Source: Sporolactobacillus laevolacticus DSM 442 (GTDB lineage Bacteria > Bacillota > Bacilli > Bacillales > Sporolactobacillaceae). From it: a stretch of DNA of 64,000 bases. Under the pieces are notes generated by a model. It worked only from the letters and a program-made list of their open reading frames with translations. It ran no database searches and was not told the DNA's origin. Positions 24,733 through 33,894 of this stretch are shown here, in pieces. The stretch spans positions 1 to 64,000 of the forward strand of contig NZ_AWTC01000015.1 of NCBI RefSeq assembly GCF_000497245.1. The letters are read 5' to 3'. A program made the translations under genes and the position numbers. How positions within the stretch are numbered: the stretch's first letter is position 1; each line of letters begins with the position of its first letter.

Positions 24733-26514
24733 TTACTTCAACTGTTCCATAAAGAAACGAATCGCCTCTCCGCGCATTGTAATATGATTATTCAACTTCT
24801 CAGTTTGGTGACCTTCATCCTCAAACAAGGTTAACTGCACACTCTTTCCATACTTCTTCATTTCTTTTTCCAAATTTATGGATTCACTTACGGGAACCCG
24901 TGAATCATTCAGGCCATGAAAAATGAGGAGTGGTGATTTTATCTTGGTAACATGATTAATCGGCGCAACCTCTTCAAAAAAATCTTGGTCCGATTCCAGA
25001 TGACCATATTCGCAGGAGCGTTGTGCCCGTCGCCATTCGCCTGTCTGTGAGAGCATAGATGTGAAATGCGTGATCCCGACAACATCGACCGCTGCTGCCC
25101 ATAATTCGGGATACTCCGTGATCGCCGACATCACCATAAATCCCCCATAGCTGCGGCCGATAATGCCGATACGTTTTGGATCCACTTGATGATTTTTGAT
25201 TAAATCCTTTACCAGCCAGGCCAGATCTCTAACAGAATCCATTCGCTTCCGCTGATCGTCTAATTCTAAATACGCGCGTCCGTAACCATTGCTTCCTCGA
25301 ACATTTGGCGCTGCGACCGCGAATCCTTGTTTCGCCAAGTATTGAATCATTGGATGGTAATCCGGCTTATATTGACTTTCCGGACCGCCATGCACATAGA
25401 TGACTGCCGGCTTTTGTGCAGATGGCTGCTGTTCATAGTAAAAATAGGGGATGGGCAGGTGATCAAATGATTGATAATGATTAAGTTCGGGTTCGATTAA
25501 AAATGAGCCGATGGTTGAAGACTGACTGATCGAAGTCAGCCTTGTCGCTTTTCGGTCAGATAGGTCATATCTCCAAATGTCACCAGCAATAGTGGCACTT
25601 TTTAATCCGAGAATCAGTGCCTCTTGATCCAGCCATGCCAATGAATCAATAATACCTTCAGGCATGCCAGTGACGAGCCGACTTTTAGCCGTACTCAAAT
25701 CGTGTAAACCAAGCAGTGACCGCCCATCCTCATTAACTGTAAATGCAATCTGCTTCCCGTCAGGAGAGCATGTGATTTTTTCAAGATCCCATTTGCCCCA
25801 GTTGTATATCGTTTGCAACTGTTCCGGATGCGAAGCATCAAATCTGCAAAGGCGCAGATTATCTGCTCCAGCATCAGTAAGTACATAGCCAACGTTATGA
25901 TCGGGATGGAAAATCACTGATTGATAGCGAGCGGATACGTTTCCAATTCGCCTTTTTTCTTTTGTGTTGATATTGAGTAAATAAAAAGCGACATTCAGGT
26001 TGGTCTCATCAATACGGATTAGTATTTGGTTCTCGTCATACCAGCTAACTGGTACGCAAAATTGATCTGAATTGTAAATCGTTTGTAATGTTCCAGTGTC
26101 TGTGTGGAGCATAAAAAGATCAAAGCTGCCCGGATGGCGTCGATTGCTACTGAAACAGATCGATCTTCCATCCGGCGACCAGCCGCCTATATAATGAAAG
26201 GAATCCGGAGAAACCGCCAGCGGTTTAGCCTCGGCGTCCCCTGCATGGTACAAGTAGATTTGCTGTTTTTCATTTCCTTTGTGATCCATGCCGATCACAG
26301 TCCGGTCTCCAAGCGGAGAGTGTGCATAGTAAAGGACGCGGTCAATTGTTTCCACATAGGGAACAGGCTGCCTTCGTTCATTCAATGTCCATAGCTGTGG
26401 GAGGCCAGTAATTTTTGTAAGAAATGTCAACTGTGTCTTCCCTGGAATCCGCTTCGGTGAATAAGCTGCGGTTACCGTCAGATAGTGCATATAATCCTGA
26501 TAATCTGGGCGCAT
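24733..26514 (-). CDS. S9 family prolyl oligopeptidase / acylaminoacyl peptidase-like
   Basis: A 593-residue cytosolic serine peptidase with an N-terminal beta-propeller (WSPDGRSICFSSNRR and SPDGKQIAFTVNEDG are WD/PD40-like blades) and a C-terminal alpha/beta hydrolase. The catalytic triad can be placed at Ser455 (GRSYGGF), Asp537 (GLNDSRVP) and His569 (DEGHQTEK). The oxyanion region is YVHGGPESQYKP. This fits the S9C group, which trims small peptides or removes acylated N-terminal residues. No signal peptide. Monocistronic. Confidence 0.88.
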   Translation of the reverse strand: MRPDYQDYMHYLTVTAAYSPKRIPGKTQLTFLTKITGLPQLWTLNERRQPVPYVETIDRVLYYAHSPLGDRTVIGMDHKGNEKQQIYLYHAGDAEAKPLAVSPDSFHYIGGWSPDGRSICFSSNRRHPGSFDLFMLHTDTGTLQTIYNSDQFCVPVSWYDENQILIRIDETNLNVAFYLLNINTKEKRRIGNVSARYQSVIFHPDHNVGYVLTDAGADNLRLCRFDASHPEQLQTIYNWGKWDLEKITCSPDGKQIAFTVNEDGRSLLGLHDLSTAKSRLVTGMPEGIIDSLAWLDQEALILGLKSATIAGDIWRYDLSDRKATRLTSISQSSTIGSFLIEPELNHYQSFDHLPIPYFYYEQQPSAQKPAVIYVHGGPESQYKPDYHPMIQYLAKQGFAVAAPNVRGSNGYGRAYLELDDQRKRMDSVRDLAWLVKDLIKNHQVDPKRIGIIGRSYGGFMVMSAITEYPELWAAAVDVVGITHFTSMLSQTGEWRRAQRSCEYGHLESDQDFFEEVAPINHVTKIKSPLLIFHGLNDSRVPVSESINLEKEMKKYGKSVQLTLFEDEGHQTEKLNNHITMRGEAIRFFMEQLK

Positions 26515-26605
26515 GTTTTACCAGCCTTTCATACTTTTTTCTATGTCACTGTTTCCTTATTATTTTAACTTATTGGAATGGTGCTCCCAACCCCGCACTT
26601 TTTAT

Positions 26606-26636
26606 TCAAAAAAAATACGCTCATTTCTTGTGAGCG
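26606..26636 (-). terminator. Terminator of the OsmC gene
   Basis: CGCTCA / TGAGCG (26618-26623, 26631-26636), then ATTTTTTTT on the minus strand. Confidence 0.7.
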
Positions 26637-26675
26637 AATGCATTCTCCATTAAAATTGACTTTCTTCCGGATTCT

Positions 26676-27050
26676 TCAGATAAAAACAATAAACGCATTG
26701 GTTTTGATGCGCGGATGAAGAGACTGAATCACAGGGCAATTTTCCGCAATCTGAAAAAAAACCTGTTTAATCTCTTCGCAATCACGATCTCTTGTTTTCA
26801 AATAAAAGCGCACATCAATTTGTGACACAGGATTAGGATAGTACACATCTAATTGATACTCGAAAAGAACTTTTTTCATTTCGTACGGTATGCCACGATC
26901 ATCGAGTAGTTTTTCAAATACATAGGTGCTGCACGATGCCGCCGAGGCTGCAACAAGCTGGACCGGTGAAAACCCGGACTCACGGTCCAGCAACCAATTC
27001 CCATTCGCGTGAACAAGTTCAAGCGCCTCTGATGGCTGAATCAATTCCAT
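26676..27050 (-). CDS. OsmC family peroxide-resistance-like protein
   Basis: A 124-residue OsmC-fold protein. Members reduce organic hydroperoxides with two cysteines. The first is in SPVQLVAASAASCSTYVFEKLL, the typical helix motif, and the second in IAENCPV. The start at 27050 is chosen because GGAGG sits 8 bases upstream; the ATG two codons earlier is too close to that site and the longest frame lacks one. At 124 residues it matches short OsmC/YhfA-like forms. Monocistronic with its own terminator. Confidence 0.84.
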   Translation of the reverse strand: MELIQPSEALELVHANGNWLLDRESGFSPVQLVAASAASCSTYVFEKLLDDRGIPYEMKKVLFEYQLDVYYPNPVSQIDVRFYLKTRDRDCEEIKQVFFQIAENCPVIQSLHPRIKTNAFIVFI

Positions 27051-27466
27051 GGACATCACCTCCAAATTGCGGCTCCAGATTGGAGAAAATACTGGCGTTC
27101 GAAATAATTTCAAAAAAAATCTTCTAAACACTATATGACACCTATATGATCCTTATGTTCCTACGAATAATTAGCTAGGTTCAGGCAGGACGGTTCACTT
27201 TGGTCGGCAATCCATTCCCTTAATCCACCTTTTTGTACAGATTCTGCTTGTGCGTGAAAGCAAATCCGCAAAAAAGTGGGACTTTTATCCATCATATAAT
27301 GAAAATAAAGTCGAATTTTTGCTATACTAGTTGAATGGAATCGAAAATAATGGACGATCTGAACGACGCCCTGCGCACCATAACCAGCTTCCAAGTGAAT
27401 TGATATGCGTGAACAGGGAATGCTCGCGTCATATAAAGTCATTCTGCCAGCTAAAAGGAGAAAAAA
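27051..27466. other. Intergenic region between osmC-like and LCP genes
   Basis: Divergent promoter region. Apart from the candidate extended -10 at 27320 I see nothing. A 93-codon minus-strand frame here lacks a ribosome site and is not counted as a gene. Confidence 0.5.
27320..27328 (+). promoter_or_regulatory. Candidate extended -10 promoter of the LCP gene
   Basis: TGCTATACT fits the extended -10 pattern TGNTATAAT with one mismatch. No good -35 is visible. It is about 140 bases before the start codon. Confidence 0.35.
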
Positions 27467-28495
27467 ATGGTTAAGAAAAATGAATCCTCTAATTCAAGAA
27501 GTGATTTCAGAAAATCGAGAAAACGGCATAGAGTCCTTCGATATGTTCTGTTAACGCTCGCCTTTCTGCTTGTCGCCGGAACTGCTTTCGGTTTTTATGA
27601 ATATCATCGGCTCAAGCCAGAAAATCACTTCAGTAATTTGAAAACGATTGGTTCAGCAGCAAATAACACTAATTTGAAAAATTACAAAGAGAAGGCCGGC
27701 GTATTCAATGTCCTGCTGATCGGCTCGGATGCACGAAAAGGCAATACGGTAAGCCACACGGACTCTATGGTCCTGATTCACGCCGATATGAATAATCATA
27801 CGTATAACATGCTAAGCATTCCGCGTGATACGCGTGTGTATATGCAAGGCTACGGCTACACAAAACTCACAAGTGTTCAGTACATTTCACAAGTGAAACA
27901 CGGTACAAAACAAGGAATTGTTGACGCGGTTACCGCAGTGTCCAACCTCACTGGAGTGCCGATTCATTACTATGCAGAAACCAACTATTGGGGCCTTCAA
28001 TATATGGTTGATGCCATCGGTGGTATTCAGATGAACCTTCCGTTCAAAGTCACGTTAACTCATGCTTGGTATCAGAGGAATAATGGCAAAACATTTGCTC
28101 CTGGTGTCCATAACTTGAACGGCGAAATGGTTGCCGAGCTTACCCATGAACGCTACTCGCTTCCGGGTACGGACTATGGCCGTCAGCAACTGCAGCAAGC
28201 TGCGCTGATCGGTATCGCCAAGAAAATGATGCAGCCTTCAAATGTCACTCGCTTGCCGGCATTGTCCCGTTCACTTTCAAAATTCTTGGTCGCGACAAAT
28301 ATGTCCACTGAAGATATGGTCAGCATGGGCTTAGGCGTCAAAGGTGACTTCCATCCGGAACAACAGATTAAATACCGGCAAGTTAAAGGCCGCAGCGCCA
28401 CAATGTACGATGACCTGCTGAAAGCAAACAACAGTCAAGTCATTCTTGATAAAACCGAACTTCAGGCAACAATCAAAAAATACTTTTCGAATTAA
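27467..28495 (+). CDS. LytR-CpsA-Psr family cell wall polymer ligase
   Basis: A 342-residue single-pass membrane protein. A basic cytoplasmic N-terminus precedes the membrane helix at about 25-45 (VLRYVLLTLAFLLVAGTAFGFYEY). The extracellular LCP domain contains VLLIGSDARKGNTVSHTDSMVLIH and MLSIPRDTRVYM, where Asp and Arg residues bind pyrophosphate lipids, and LTHERY near the end. LCP enzymes attach teichoic acid or capsular polymers to peptidoglycan outside the membrane. Ribosome site AAAAGGAG precedes the start. Monocistronic, closed by the terminator at 28531. Confidence 0.9.
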   Translation: MVKKNESSNSRSDFRKSRKRHRVLRYVLLTLAFLLVAGTAFGFYEYHRLKPENHFSNLKTIGSAANNTNLKNYKEKAGVFNVLLIGSDARKGNTVSHTDSMVLIHADMNNHTYNMLSIPRDTRVYMQGYGYTKLTSVQYISQVKHGTKQGIVDAVTAVSNLTGVPIHYYAETNYWGLQYMVDAIGGIQMNLPFKVTLTHAWYQRNNGKTFAPGVHNLNGEMVAELTHERYSLPGTDYGRQQLQQAALIGIAKKMMQPSNVTRLPALSRSLSKFLVATNMSTEDMVSMGLGVKGDFHPEQQIKYRQVKGRSATMYDDLLKANNSQVILDKTELQATIKKYFSN

Positions 28496-28530
28496 TGAGC
28501 ATAGAATCTTTCTGCTCTATATAGAAAATA

Positions 28531-28567
28531 AACCAGACCTTTTTATTCGTGGTCTGGTTTGTTTTTA
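28531..28567 (+). terminator. Terminator of the LCP gene
   Basis: AACCAGACC / GGTCTGGTT (28531-28539, 28551-28559) followed by TGTTTTT. Confidence 0.82.
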
Positions 28568-28626
28568 CCCATCAAATTACTGGTTTTGCTAACGTTCCGT
28601 GTATAAACCAGCTCTAAAAAATGACA

Positions 28627-28656
28627 ATAAACCGAGCAGCTATGTGCTCGGCTTAT
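28627..28656 (-). terminator. Terminator of the Fe-alcohol dehydrogenase gene
   Basis: AATAAACCGAGCA and near-complementary TGCTCGGCTTATT form a stem of about 13 bp; the minus-strand tail is TTTATTGTCATTTTT. Confidence 0.65.
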
Positions 28657-28685
28657 TTCATTGCCTATATTTTTAAAGGAGGAAA

Positions 28686-29843
28686 TTAACTCTGCAACTC
28701 TGAGTGCTTTGCATCTGCTGATAGATCGTGATAGATCGCTTTCAGTCGTTCTTCTGTGATCTTAACCGGATTATTGTTCATATTCGGTGCAAAGCTTTTG
28801 CTAACCAATTGATCCAGCTCATCTGCGTGGATGCCGGCTTCTTCCAATGTGGAACGGAGCTGCATCACCCTTTTCATTTGATCAATGCGATCTGCAAGAG
28901 CGAACGCATCATTAAAGCCAAGACGTTTACTGAACGCTTGCAGTCTTTCAGCTTCCGGTCCCTCTGTGCTGTTGATTCGCCAGAAGGATGGAAGTGTAAA
29001 AGCACACGCCTCGCCATGCGGTATGCCATAGTCCTGAGTCAGCGGATAGGAGCATGCGTGAGCAGCCGCGGTTTGTGTCAGATTGAATGCCAACCCCGCG
29101 GTGACAGATGCCTCACTCATTTTTGATCGTGCTTCTTTGTTATCCGGTTCCTGATAAGCAATCAGCAGATAACGAAAGACGAGAGATGCCGCCCGTTCTG
29201 CGGCGAGATCGGTTAACGGCTGATGCTTTTTCCCATAGAACGCCTCAAGTGAATGAGCAAGCACATCAAGACCGCTCGCCGCCGTCACCTGCGCGGGACA
29301 ACTCATTGTCAGTTCAGGATCAACAAGCGCGTACACCGGATATAAATAATCACTGGCAAGCAAGGCTTTTACATCTCGATCCGTATCCGTTAAAACAGAC
29401 GCTGTCGTTACTTCGCTCGCTGTTCCAGAAGTGGTCGGCACAGCGATCAGCGGAATGCCGGGCTTATCGATCTGCCGTTCCCCAGAAAGAAACACTGACG
29501 CGCTGTAAGGCGTTCCGGCAACAAAACAGGCTGCTTTCGCACAATCCATGACACTGCCCCCGCCAAGCGCGATCGCGAACTCGCATGCGTTGTCCCGAAG
29601 CAGTGCTGCACAGGCATCAGTATTCGCAACTGTTGGATTGGGTTGAATATCAGAGAAAATTCCTATAATCCGTCCTTCCGACTGCTCAACTACTTCCTGC
29701 GCGATCCCAGCACGAACCATTGACGGTGCGCTGATTAATAGTCCGCGATTAACATTCATTTGTTTCATGATCTCAGGCAACCGCCTCAATTTTCCATATC
29801 CGAAATCAATCGGAACCGGTTGCTTATAGAAAAATTGCTCCAT
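28686..29843 (-). CDS. Iron-containing alcohol dehydrogenase
   Basis: A 385-residue group III alcohol dehydrogenase. The nucleotide motif is ALGGGSVMDCAKA; metal ligands are expected in SGLDVLAHSLEAF and DYGIPHGEACAFTLP, with VPTTSGTASEVT between. It would reduce an aldehyde or oxidise an alcohol with NAD(P) in the cytosol. The ATG at 29843 is used because AGAGGGG lies 8 bases upstream; a GTG three codons earlier touches that site. The protein resembles phosphonoacetaldehyde/lactaldehyde reductase-type members, but the substrate cannot be assigned. No neighbours suggest a pathway. Confidence 0.86.
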   Translation of the reverse strand: MEQFFYKQPVPIDFGYGKLRRLPEIMKQMNVNRGLLISAPSMVRAGIAQEVVEQSEGRIIGIFSDIQPNPTVANTDACAALLRDNACEFAIALGGGSVMDCAKAACFVAGTPYSASVFLSGERQIDKPGIPLIAVPTTSGTASEVTTASVLTDTDRDVKALLASDYLYPVYALVDPELTMSCPAQVTAASGLDVLAHSLEAFYGKKHQPLTDLAAERAASLVFRYLLIAYQEPDNKEARSKMSEASVTAGLAFNLTQTAAAHACSYPLTQDYGIPHGEACAFTLPSFWRINSTEGPEAERLQAFSKRLGFNDAFALADRIDQMKRVMQLRSTLEEAGIHADELDQLVSKSFAPNMNNNPVKITEERLKAIYHDLSADAKHSELQS

Positions 29844-30081
29844 ATGCTCCACCCCTCTTGTTACCTAATTTATTATTTTTGCTTGCCTCATCCTATAAAA
29901 ATGATTATTTCTTTTTATTACTTTGAGTTGAGCACCTTTGCTCAGTTTTCCAAAAGCGGTCTGTGAATGTTTGGTTCGAATTATTCTTATCATAAAACAT
30001 CATGAATGAGAAACAAGGCCACTGCGAACGAAAATGATTATGCAGATGCACAAACATTAACGCTGAACGTATGTATAGCGA

Positions 30082-30717
30082 TTAATGGGCCAGCGCTTGA
30101 GCAATATGAACGACATCTTCCGGACGTTCAGCTATGTAATCCGGTTTCGCGTTTCGTACATTTTCGATACTGTCAAATCCCCATTTTGCCCAGATAACCT
30201 TAATGCCGCATTTCTTACTCGCCACAATATCCCGCTCTTCGTCACCCACATACAGCACTTCTGATACATCGAAATTGTTGTGCTTCACATATTTACGCAT
30301 TAACCGATCTTTGGCAAATAGCTTTTTCGAGCACAAAATCGTAGAGAAATAGTTAAGCTCATGAATCTGTAGAAATGTGCGTATATTTTTTTCTTCGTTT
30401 GATGAAATGATCGCAAGCGCATAGCCCAATTCACTGAGTTCACGCAGCATGTCGACAGCGCCTTCCATCATCTGAATGTATTTCAGTGATTGTTTGTACT
30501 GTTTTGAAAGTTCACCGATCAAAAAAGGAATTTTGTGTAAGGGAATGCCTAGCATCGAACATCGCTCTTTAATGGAGAGTTTCTTTAACTCATCAAACAA
30601 AGCCCAAGTCATCGCTGGATAACCATGCCTTTCAGCAATCTGATTATAGGCGGAGAGAAATGCTTCTTTGGAATCCGCCAGTGTTCCGTCAAAATCAAAA
30701 ACAATCGTTTTAAGCAT
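30082..30717 (-). CDS. HAD superfamily phosphatase
   Basis: A 211-residue haloacid-dehalogenase-type hydrolase. Motif I is VFDFDGTLADS at the N-terminus (nucleophile and acid Asp), motif II is AIISSNEEK, motif III Lys is in FAKDRLMRK and motif IV is YVGDEERDI. A helical cap lies between motifs I and II, as in phosphoglycolate phosphatase-like subfamily I members. Start at 30717 is supported by AGGT 8 bases upstream and by the motif I position; two in-frame ATGs upstream are less well placed. The substrate is a small phosphate ester, identity unknown. Confidence 0.85.
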   Translation of the reverse strand: MLKTIVFDFDGTLADSKEAFLSAYNQIAERHGYPAMTWALFDELKKLSIKERCSMLGIPLHKIPFLIGELSKQYKQSLKYIQMMEGAVDMLRELSELGYALAIISSNEEKNIRTFLQIHELNYFSTILCSKKLFAKDRLMRKYVKHNNFDVSEVLYVGDEERDIVASKKCGIKVIWAKWGFDSIENVRNAKPDYIAERPEDVVHIAQALAH

Positions 30718-30919
30718 GTACATTGACCTCATTATTCCATTATTTGTCACCTAATAATGATAACTCATAGGACCTTAGATTGCCTTTCTATTCGAAAAGA
30801 CCCATGACAATTCTTCTGATTTGATCAAATTTAACAGAATAGACATATCTTACATTACTTTTTCATCAGGAAATTTTATCCATTACTTTGGGATAATAAA
30901 CTTAGAGGAGATGATGATT

Positions 30920-31150
30920 ATGGCACGCCAATTACGTCCATCGAACGAACTCATTCTGGATATCGTCACTTTGCTAAAAAAAGAAAAGCAACCAATATAT
31001 TCTTATGAGATTGCCCGTAAATTAAACAAAGACGTTCAAGATATCCTTCTAATTTTGTTTAATCAAGCTTATCAAAAACTCATTGAAATTGTCATCAATA
31101 AAGACGATACAAATAAAATCTGCCAGCCCTCCTATAAGATTCGAGAATGA
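30920..31150 (+). CDS. Small hypothetical protein, possible winged-helix (76 aa)
   Basis: Not a family I can name. The start at 30920 follows GAGGAG by 9 bases. Sequence ELILDIVTLLKKEKQPIYSYEIARKLNKDVQDILLILFNQAYQKLIEIV reads as helix-helix-recognition-helix-strand, like a compact winged-helix DNA-binding domain, with a short polar tail. It stands alone between a divergent HAD gene and a convergent AEC transporter, without a visible terminator. DNA binding is inference from the pattern only. Confidence 0.6.
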   Translation: MARQLRPSNELILDIVTLLKKEKQPIYSYEIARKLNKDVQDILLILFNQAYQKLIEIVINKDDTNKICQPSYKIRE

Positions 31151-31257
31151 AGACCGCAAGAGGTATGTTGTTTGGATAAAGCTCATTTTATAATTCAAGA
31201 CATTATTTTTAGTAAGCATCTCGATAACAAATCATAGATTCGCTTGCCTTTCCCAAC

Positions 31258-32151
31258 CTAAAAAAAGTTTAATAGAACATCCAGCGAAAACGCACTGATC
31301 ACGGTTGTAATTAAGGTGCAGCTGGAAACAAACTGGGGTTTAGCATTGAACTGAATCGCATACAATGTCGTATTCGCGGCACTCGGCATCGCCGCCATGA
31401 CAATGATGACATTCCTCAACAAAGGGTCCACAGGAAACAAGAGACAAACAAAATAAGCGATGACCGGGGAAATAATGAGGCGAATAAACGTCGCCAGACT
31501 GATTCGTCCCCAATTCATGTTTCGGATCTTTACATTGGCAAGCTGCATTCCCAAAATGATCATGATAATCGGAATGGATGTTCCACTGACCAATTCAATG
31601 CTTTTCAAGAAGTTCCCAGGAATATGGATCTGGAATTTCTGCAAGATCATTGCCGGAATGATCACGTAATTCATCGGCTGCCTGAGAACGGTTTTAATCG
31701 CCATTTTTGTGCTGCCTTGTCCATTTGCGGCAATATAGATCCCTACAAACCCCATCAGAATCGCGTGAAAAACCATCAGGGGCATTGCAAAGGCCACACC
31801 CTGTTTTCCAAAAGCAAAGAGAATGATCGGAACGCCATAGTTGCCGCTATTCGGAAAAATCGTGGACAACAGGAATGCATTCATCTCACTTTTGCTGTAG
31901 TGAAGGCATTTGCACACAATCACGCCAATCACTATTAAAGTGATCATGATAATCGTCGAAGTGATTACAATATAAAAGAAACTAAGATTCATAGGTGTGG
32001 AATAAAAAGTAGTAAAGACTAGAAAAGGTAATAATAGATAGACGGCAAGTGTCGAAATCGGTTTAATATCCAACCTGAATATCTTCTGCAAAATAAAGCC
32101 ACACATAAAAATGAAAAAAACAGGTAAAATGACATCAATAAAAATAAGAAT
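31258..32151 (-). CDS. AEC (auxin efflux carrier) family transporter, probable ATT start
   Basis: A 297-residue permease with about ten membrane segments, of the family containing malate permeases and auxin carriers. Typical blocks are the N-terminal KPISTLAVYLLLPFLVFTTFY, the PNSGNYGVPIILFAFG crossover and the terminal GVMPSAANTT-like MAAMPSAANTTLYAIQF. The first in-frame ATG (32106) lies inside the first membrane helix and has no ribosome site. Fifteen codons earlier, an ATT codon at 32151 has AGAAGGG 6 bases upstream and adds ILIFIDVILPVFFIF, which completes the usual first helix. I therefore extend to 32151. The substrate is probably an organic acid or related anion. Confidence 0.78.
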   Translation of the reverse strand: MLIFIDVILPVFFIFMCGFILQKIFRLDIKPISTLAVYLLLPFLVFTTFYSTPMNLSFFYIVITSTIIMITLIVIGVIVCKCLHYSKSEMNAFLLSTIFPNSGNYGVPIILFAFGKQGVAFAMPLMVFHAILMGFVGIYIAANGQGSTKMAIKTVLRQPMNYVIIPAMILQKFQIHIPGNFLKSIELVSGTSIPIIMIILGMQLANVKIRNMNWGRISLATFIRLIISPVIAYFVCLLFPVDPLLRNVIIVMAAMPSAANTTLYAIQFNAKPQFVSSCTLITTVISAFSLDVLLNFF

Positions 32152-32313
32152 GAATAACCCTTCTCCCCCATATGTACGTTCTCGTCGATTTATGTATCTA
32201 AACGCTCTTACTCACATTGATTTAGCCAACAATAAATAGCTGGCAGAATTATCGTCAGTCACCCACTTATTTTACTGTGTCACTTCATTAAAGATCAAGA
32301 TGCTCGTGTTGCA

Positions 32314-32366
32314 TAGAAAAAATAAAGCAGGAGAAACCGAACTGATCCGGTTTCCTCTGCTTATTT
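32314..32366 (-). terminator. Terminator of the ketopantoate-reductase-like gene
   Basis: AATAAAGCAGGAGAAACCG and a near-perfect complement (32321-32339, 32348-32366); the minus strand continues TTTATTTTTTCT. Confidence 0.82.
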
Positions 32367-32448
32367 AGAACTTTTGCATGCTGTACAACAAAAAAAGAAA
32401 TGAACGATCTTTTTCAGATCTAATACAGTTTTTTAAATTTTTCTTGAA

Positions 32449-33414
32449 TCAATCTGCCGCGTCCGTCGATTTCAACTGCTGAACCTGTTCTGCTAAATGG
32501 AGCAGATCAACAAGCATTTCGTGACTTTTCGCCTCTAATCCGTGCTTCTTCGCAGCTTTGACAATATAGCCGTTAATATAGTCCACCTCGGTCGGGCGGC
32601 CGTTCACCATATCCTGATACATAGACGGACGATGAAGCGGATTGACCTTTGAGCTCTCATGCTCAATGATTTTCGCCATTTCTTCACGGCTCTGCATGAA
32701 CTGAACGCCGTCTGCCCGTCCTGCTTCGTATCCTTCTTCAATCAGACGGCGCGTTAGTGCATGCGCTCCTGAATAAGCAACATACTCGCCCATTGTGATG
32801 TCCATCAAGGTACACAGTGTATTAATGACTGAGTTCATCAGGAGCTTGGACCACAGAGTGCCCTTGTAATTGGTCTGCAGTGTTGGATTCATTCCTGCTT
32901 TTTCAAATTCCTGAACGACCTTCAATGTGAAGGCATCCGGTTTTTCAGTCACATTGACCAACTGGGTATGTGCCGCGCCTTTAGCACCCATGAAGTCAAC
33001 TTTTCCCGGTGCGTCAAGTACAGTAGCAATCAAAGCGATGCCGGCGATAATTCGTTCATCAGGCACAAACTTCCTGATCACATCAACGGATCCGATTCCG
33101 TTCTGATTGGTCAATACATAAGTGTGCTCGCCAATAAAATGGCTGCAGGCGTGCATGGCTTCATCCGACTGCATCTGCTTCGTAAATAAAATCACAAGTT
33201 CCGGATTCTGATCATATTCCGACGGTAAGTATACATCAACCGGTACTAGGTGCTGATTCTGATGATCACGTGAGACATAGACCCCTCCTTGTTTGCGGAT
33301 CGCTCGATAACTCGGTTCCCACGGTTCAACAAAATCAACATCATTTCCCACTTCCTGAAGCAACACACCATAACGTAATCCCATCGCTCCTGCACCAATA
33401 ACAGCAATTTTCAT
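32449..33414 (-). CDS. 2-dehydropantoate 2-reductase family protein
   Basis: A 321-residue NADPH-dependent oxidoreductase of the ApbA/PanE family. PanE reduces ketopantoate to pantoate in coenzyme A synthesis. The N-terminal Rossmann motif IAVIGAGAMGLRYG starts at residue 3; the catalytic Lys is expected in NYKGTLWSKLLMNSVINTLCTLMD and the C-terminal domain has RPSMYQDMVNGRPTEVDYINGYI, a strong family signature. The start at 33414 follows GGAGTGAT; the longer frame is less likely. Many genomes hold several paralogues with other 2-ketoacid substrates, and no pan genes are nearby, so panE is not assigned. Confidence 0.85.
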   Translation of the reverse strand: MKIAVIGAGAMGLRYGVLLQEVGNDVDFVEPWEPSYRAIRKQGGVYVSRDHQNQHLVPVDVYLPSEYDQNPELVILFTKQMQSDEAMHACSHFIGEHTYVLTNQNGIGSVDVIRKFVPDERIIAGIALIATVLDAPGKVDFMGAKGAAHTQLVNVTEKPDAFTLKVVQEFEKAGMNPTLQTNYKGTLWSKLLMNSVINTLCTLMDITMGEYVAYSGAHALTRRLIEEGYEAGRADGVQFMQSREEMAKIIEHESSKVNPLHRPSMYQDMVNGRPTEVDYINGYIVKAAKKHGLEAKSHEMLVDLLHLAEQVQQLKSTDAAD

Positions 33415-33533
33415 CTTGTGATCACTCCATTCCAATTATGTATGGGCCAGTCCGGCAAACAAGCCTTCTCTTAAACTCATCATACACCATTGTCGTGGAG
33501 TCAGAAATACAAGAAGCAAAGCGATTAGATTAG

Positions 33534-33731
33534 TTACCCAATCTCAATTTCATCACCGAATATCCCTTTTAAATGGTCATCAAAATGTTCGTGGACCTTC
33601 TTAAATTTTTCATCAAATTCATTCTGTGAGATGATCCCCTTTTCCATTAATAAATAAAACAATGCTGTAATCCGCTCGTAATTAAGAACCGCCTCTGAAC
33701 CAAGTTCAGTCAATATTTCATCATTGGTCAT
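33534..33731 (-). CDS. Small hypothetical protein (65 aa), SHOCT-like pattern
   Basis: A 65-residue acidic, helical protein. The middle reads ALFYLLMEKGIISQNEFDEKFKKVHEHF, a pattern seen in short two-helix modules where a Gly-Ile-Ile turn links helices. The start at 33731 has GGGAG 9 bases upstream; an ATG three codons earlier touches that site. It follows no operon partner: upstream is the terminator of the wall glucosaminidase gene. Function unknown. Confidence 0.6.
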   Translation of the reverse strand: MTNDEILTELGSEAVLNYERITALFYLLMEKGIISQNEFDEKFKKVHEHFDDHLKGIFGDEIEIG

Positions 33732-33806
33732 TGAACGCATCTCCCATGGAAAAATTATGTACGTACTCTTGTCTTATCATGAGCCGAGGAACATGTTCTT
33801 ATCCAT

Positions 33807-33846
33807 GAAAAAAAGCTGAGCAAGAAAACAAATGTTCTCGCTCAGC
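33807..33846 (-). terminator. Terminator of the secreted glucosaminidase gene
   Basis: GCTGAGCAAGAA / TTCTCGCTCAGC (33815-33826, 33835-33846, one G-U pair), minus-strand tail TTTTTTT. Confidence 0.82.
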
Positions 33847-33894
33847 GTCAGGTTAGTTATCTTTAGAGACCAAGACCAACCTTATTGCAAATCT

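Noticed and set aside
27161-27442. 93-codon minus-strand frame between the OsmC and LCP genes
   Set aside because: No ribosome site, Cys/His-rich composition unlike neighbours, and it overlaps the expected promoter region of the LCP gene.
28675-28690. Perfect AAAGGAGG on the plus strand after the LCP terminator
   Set aside because: No start codon within reach; it overlaps the 3' end of the opposite-strand alcohol dehydrogenase gene.
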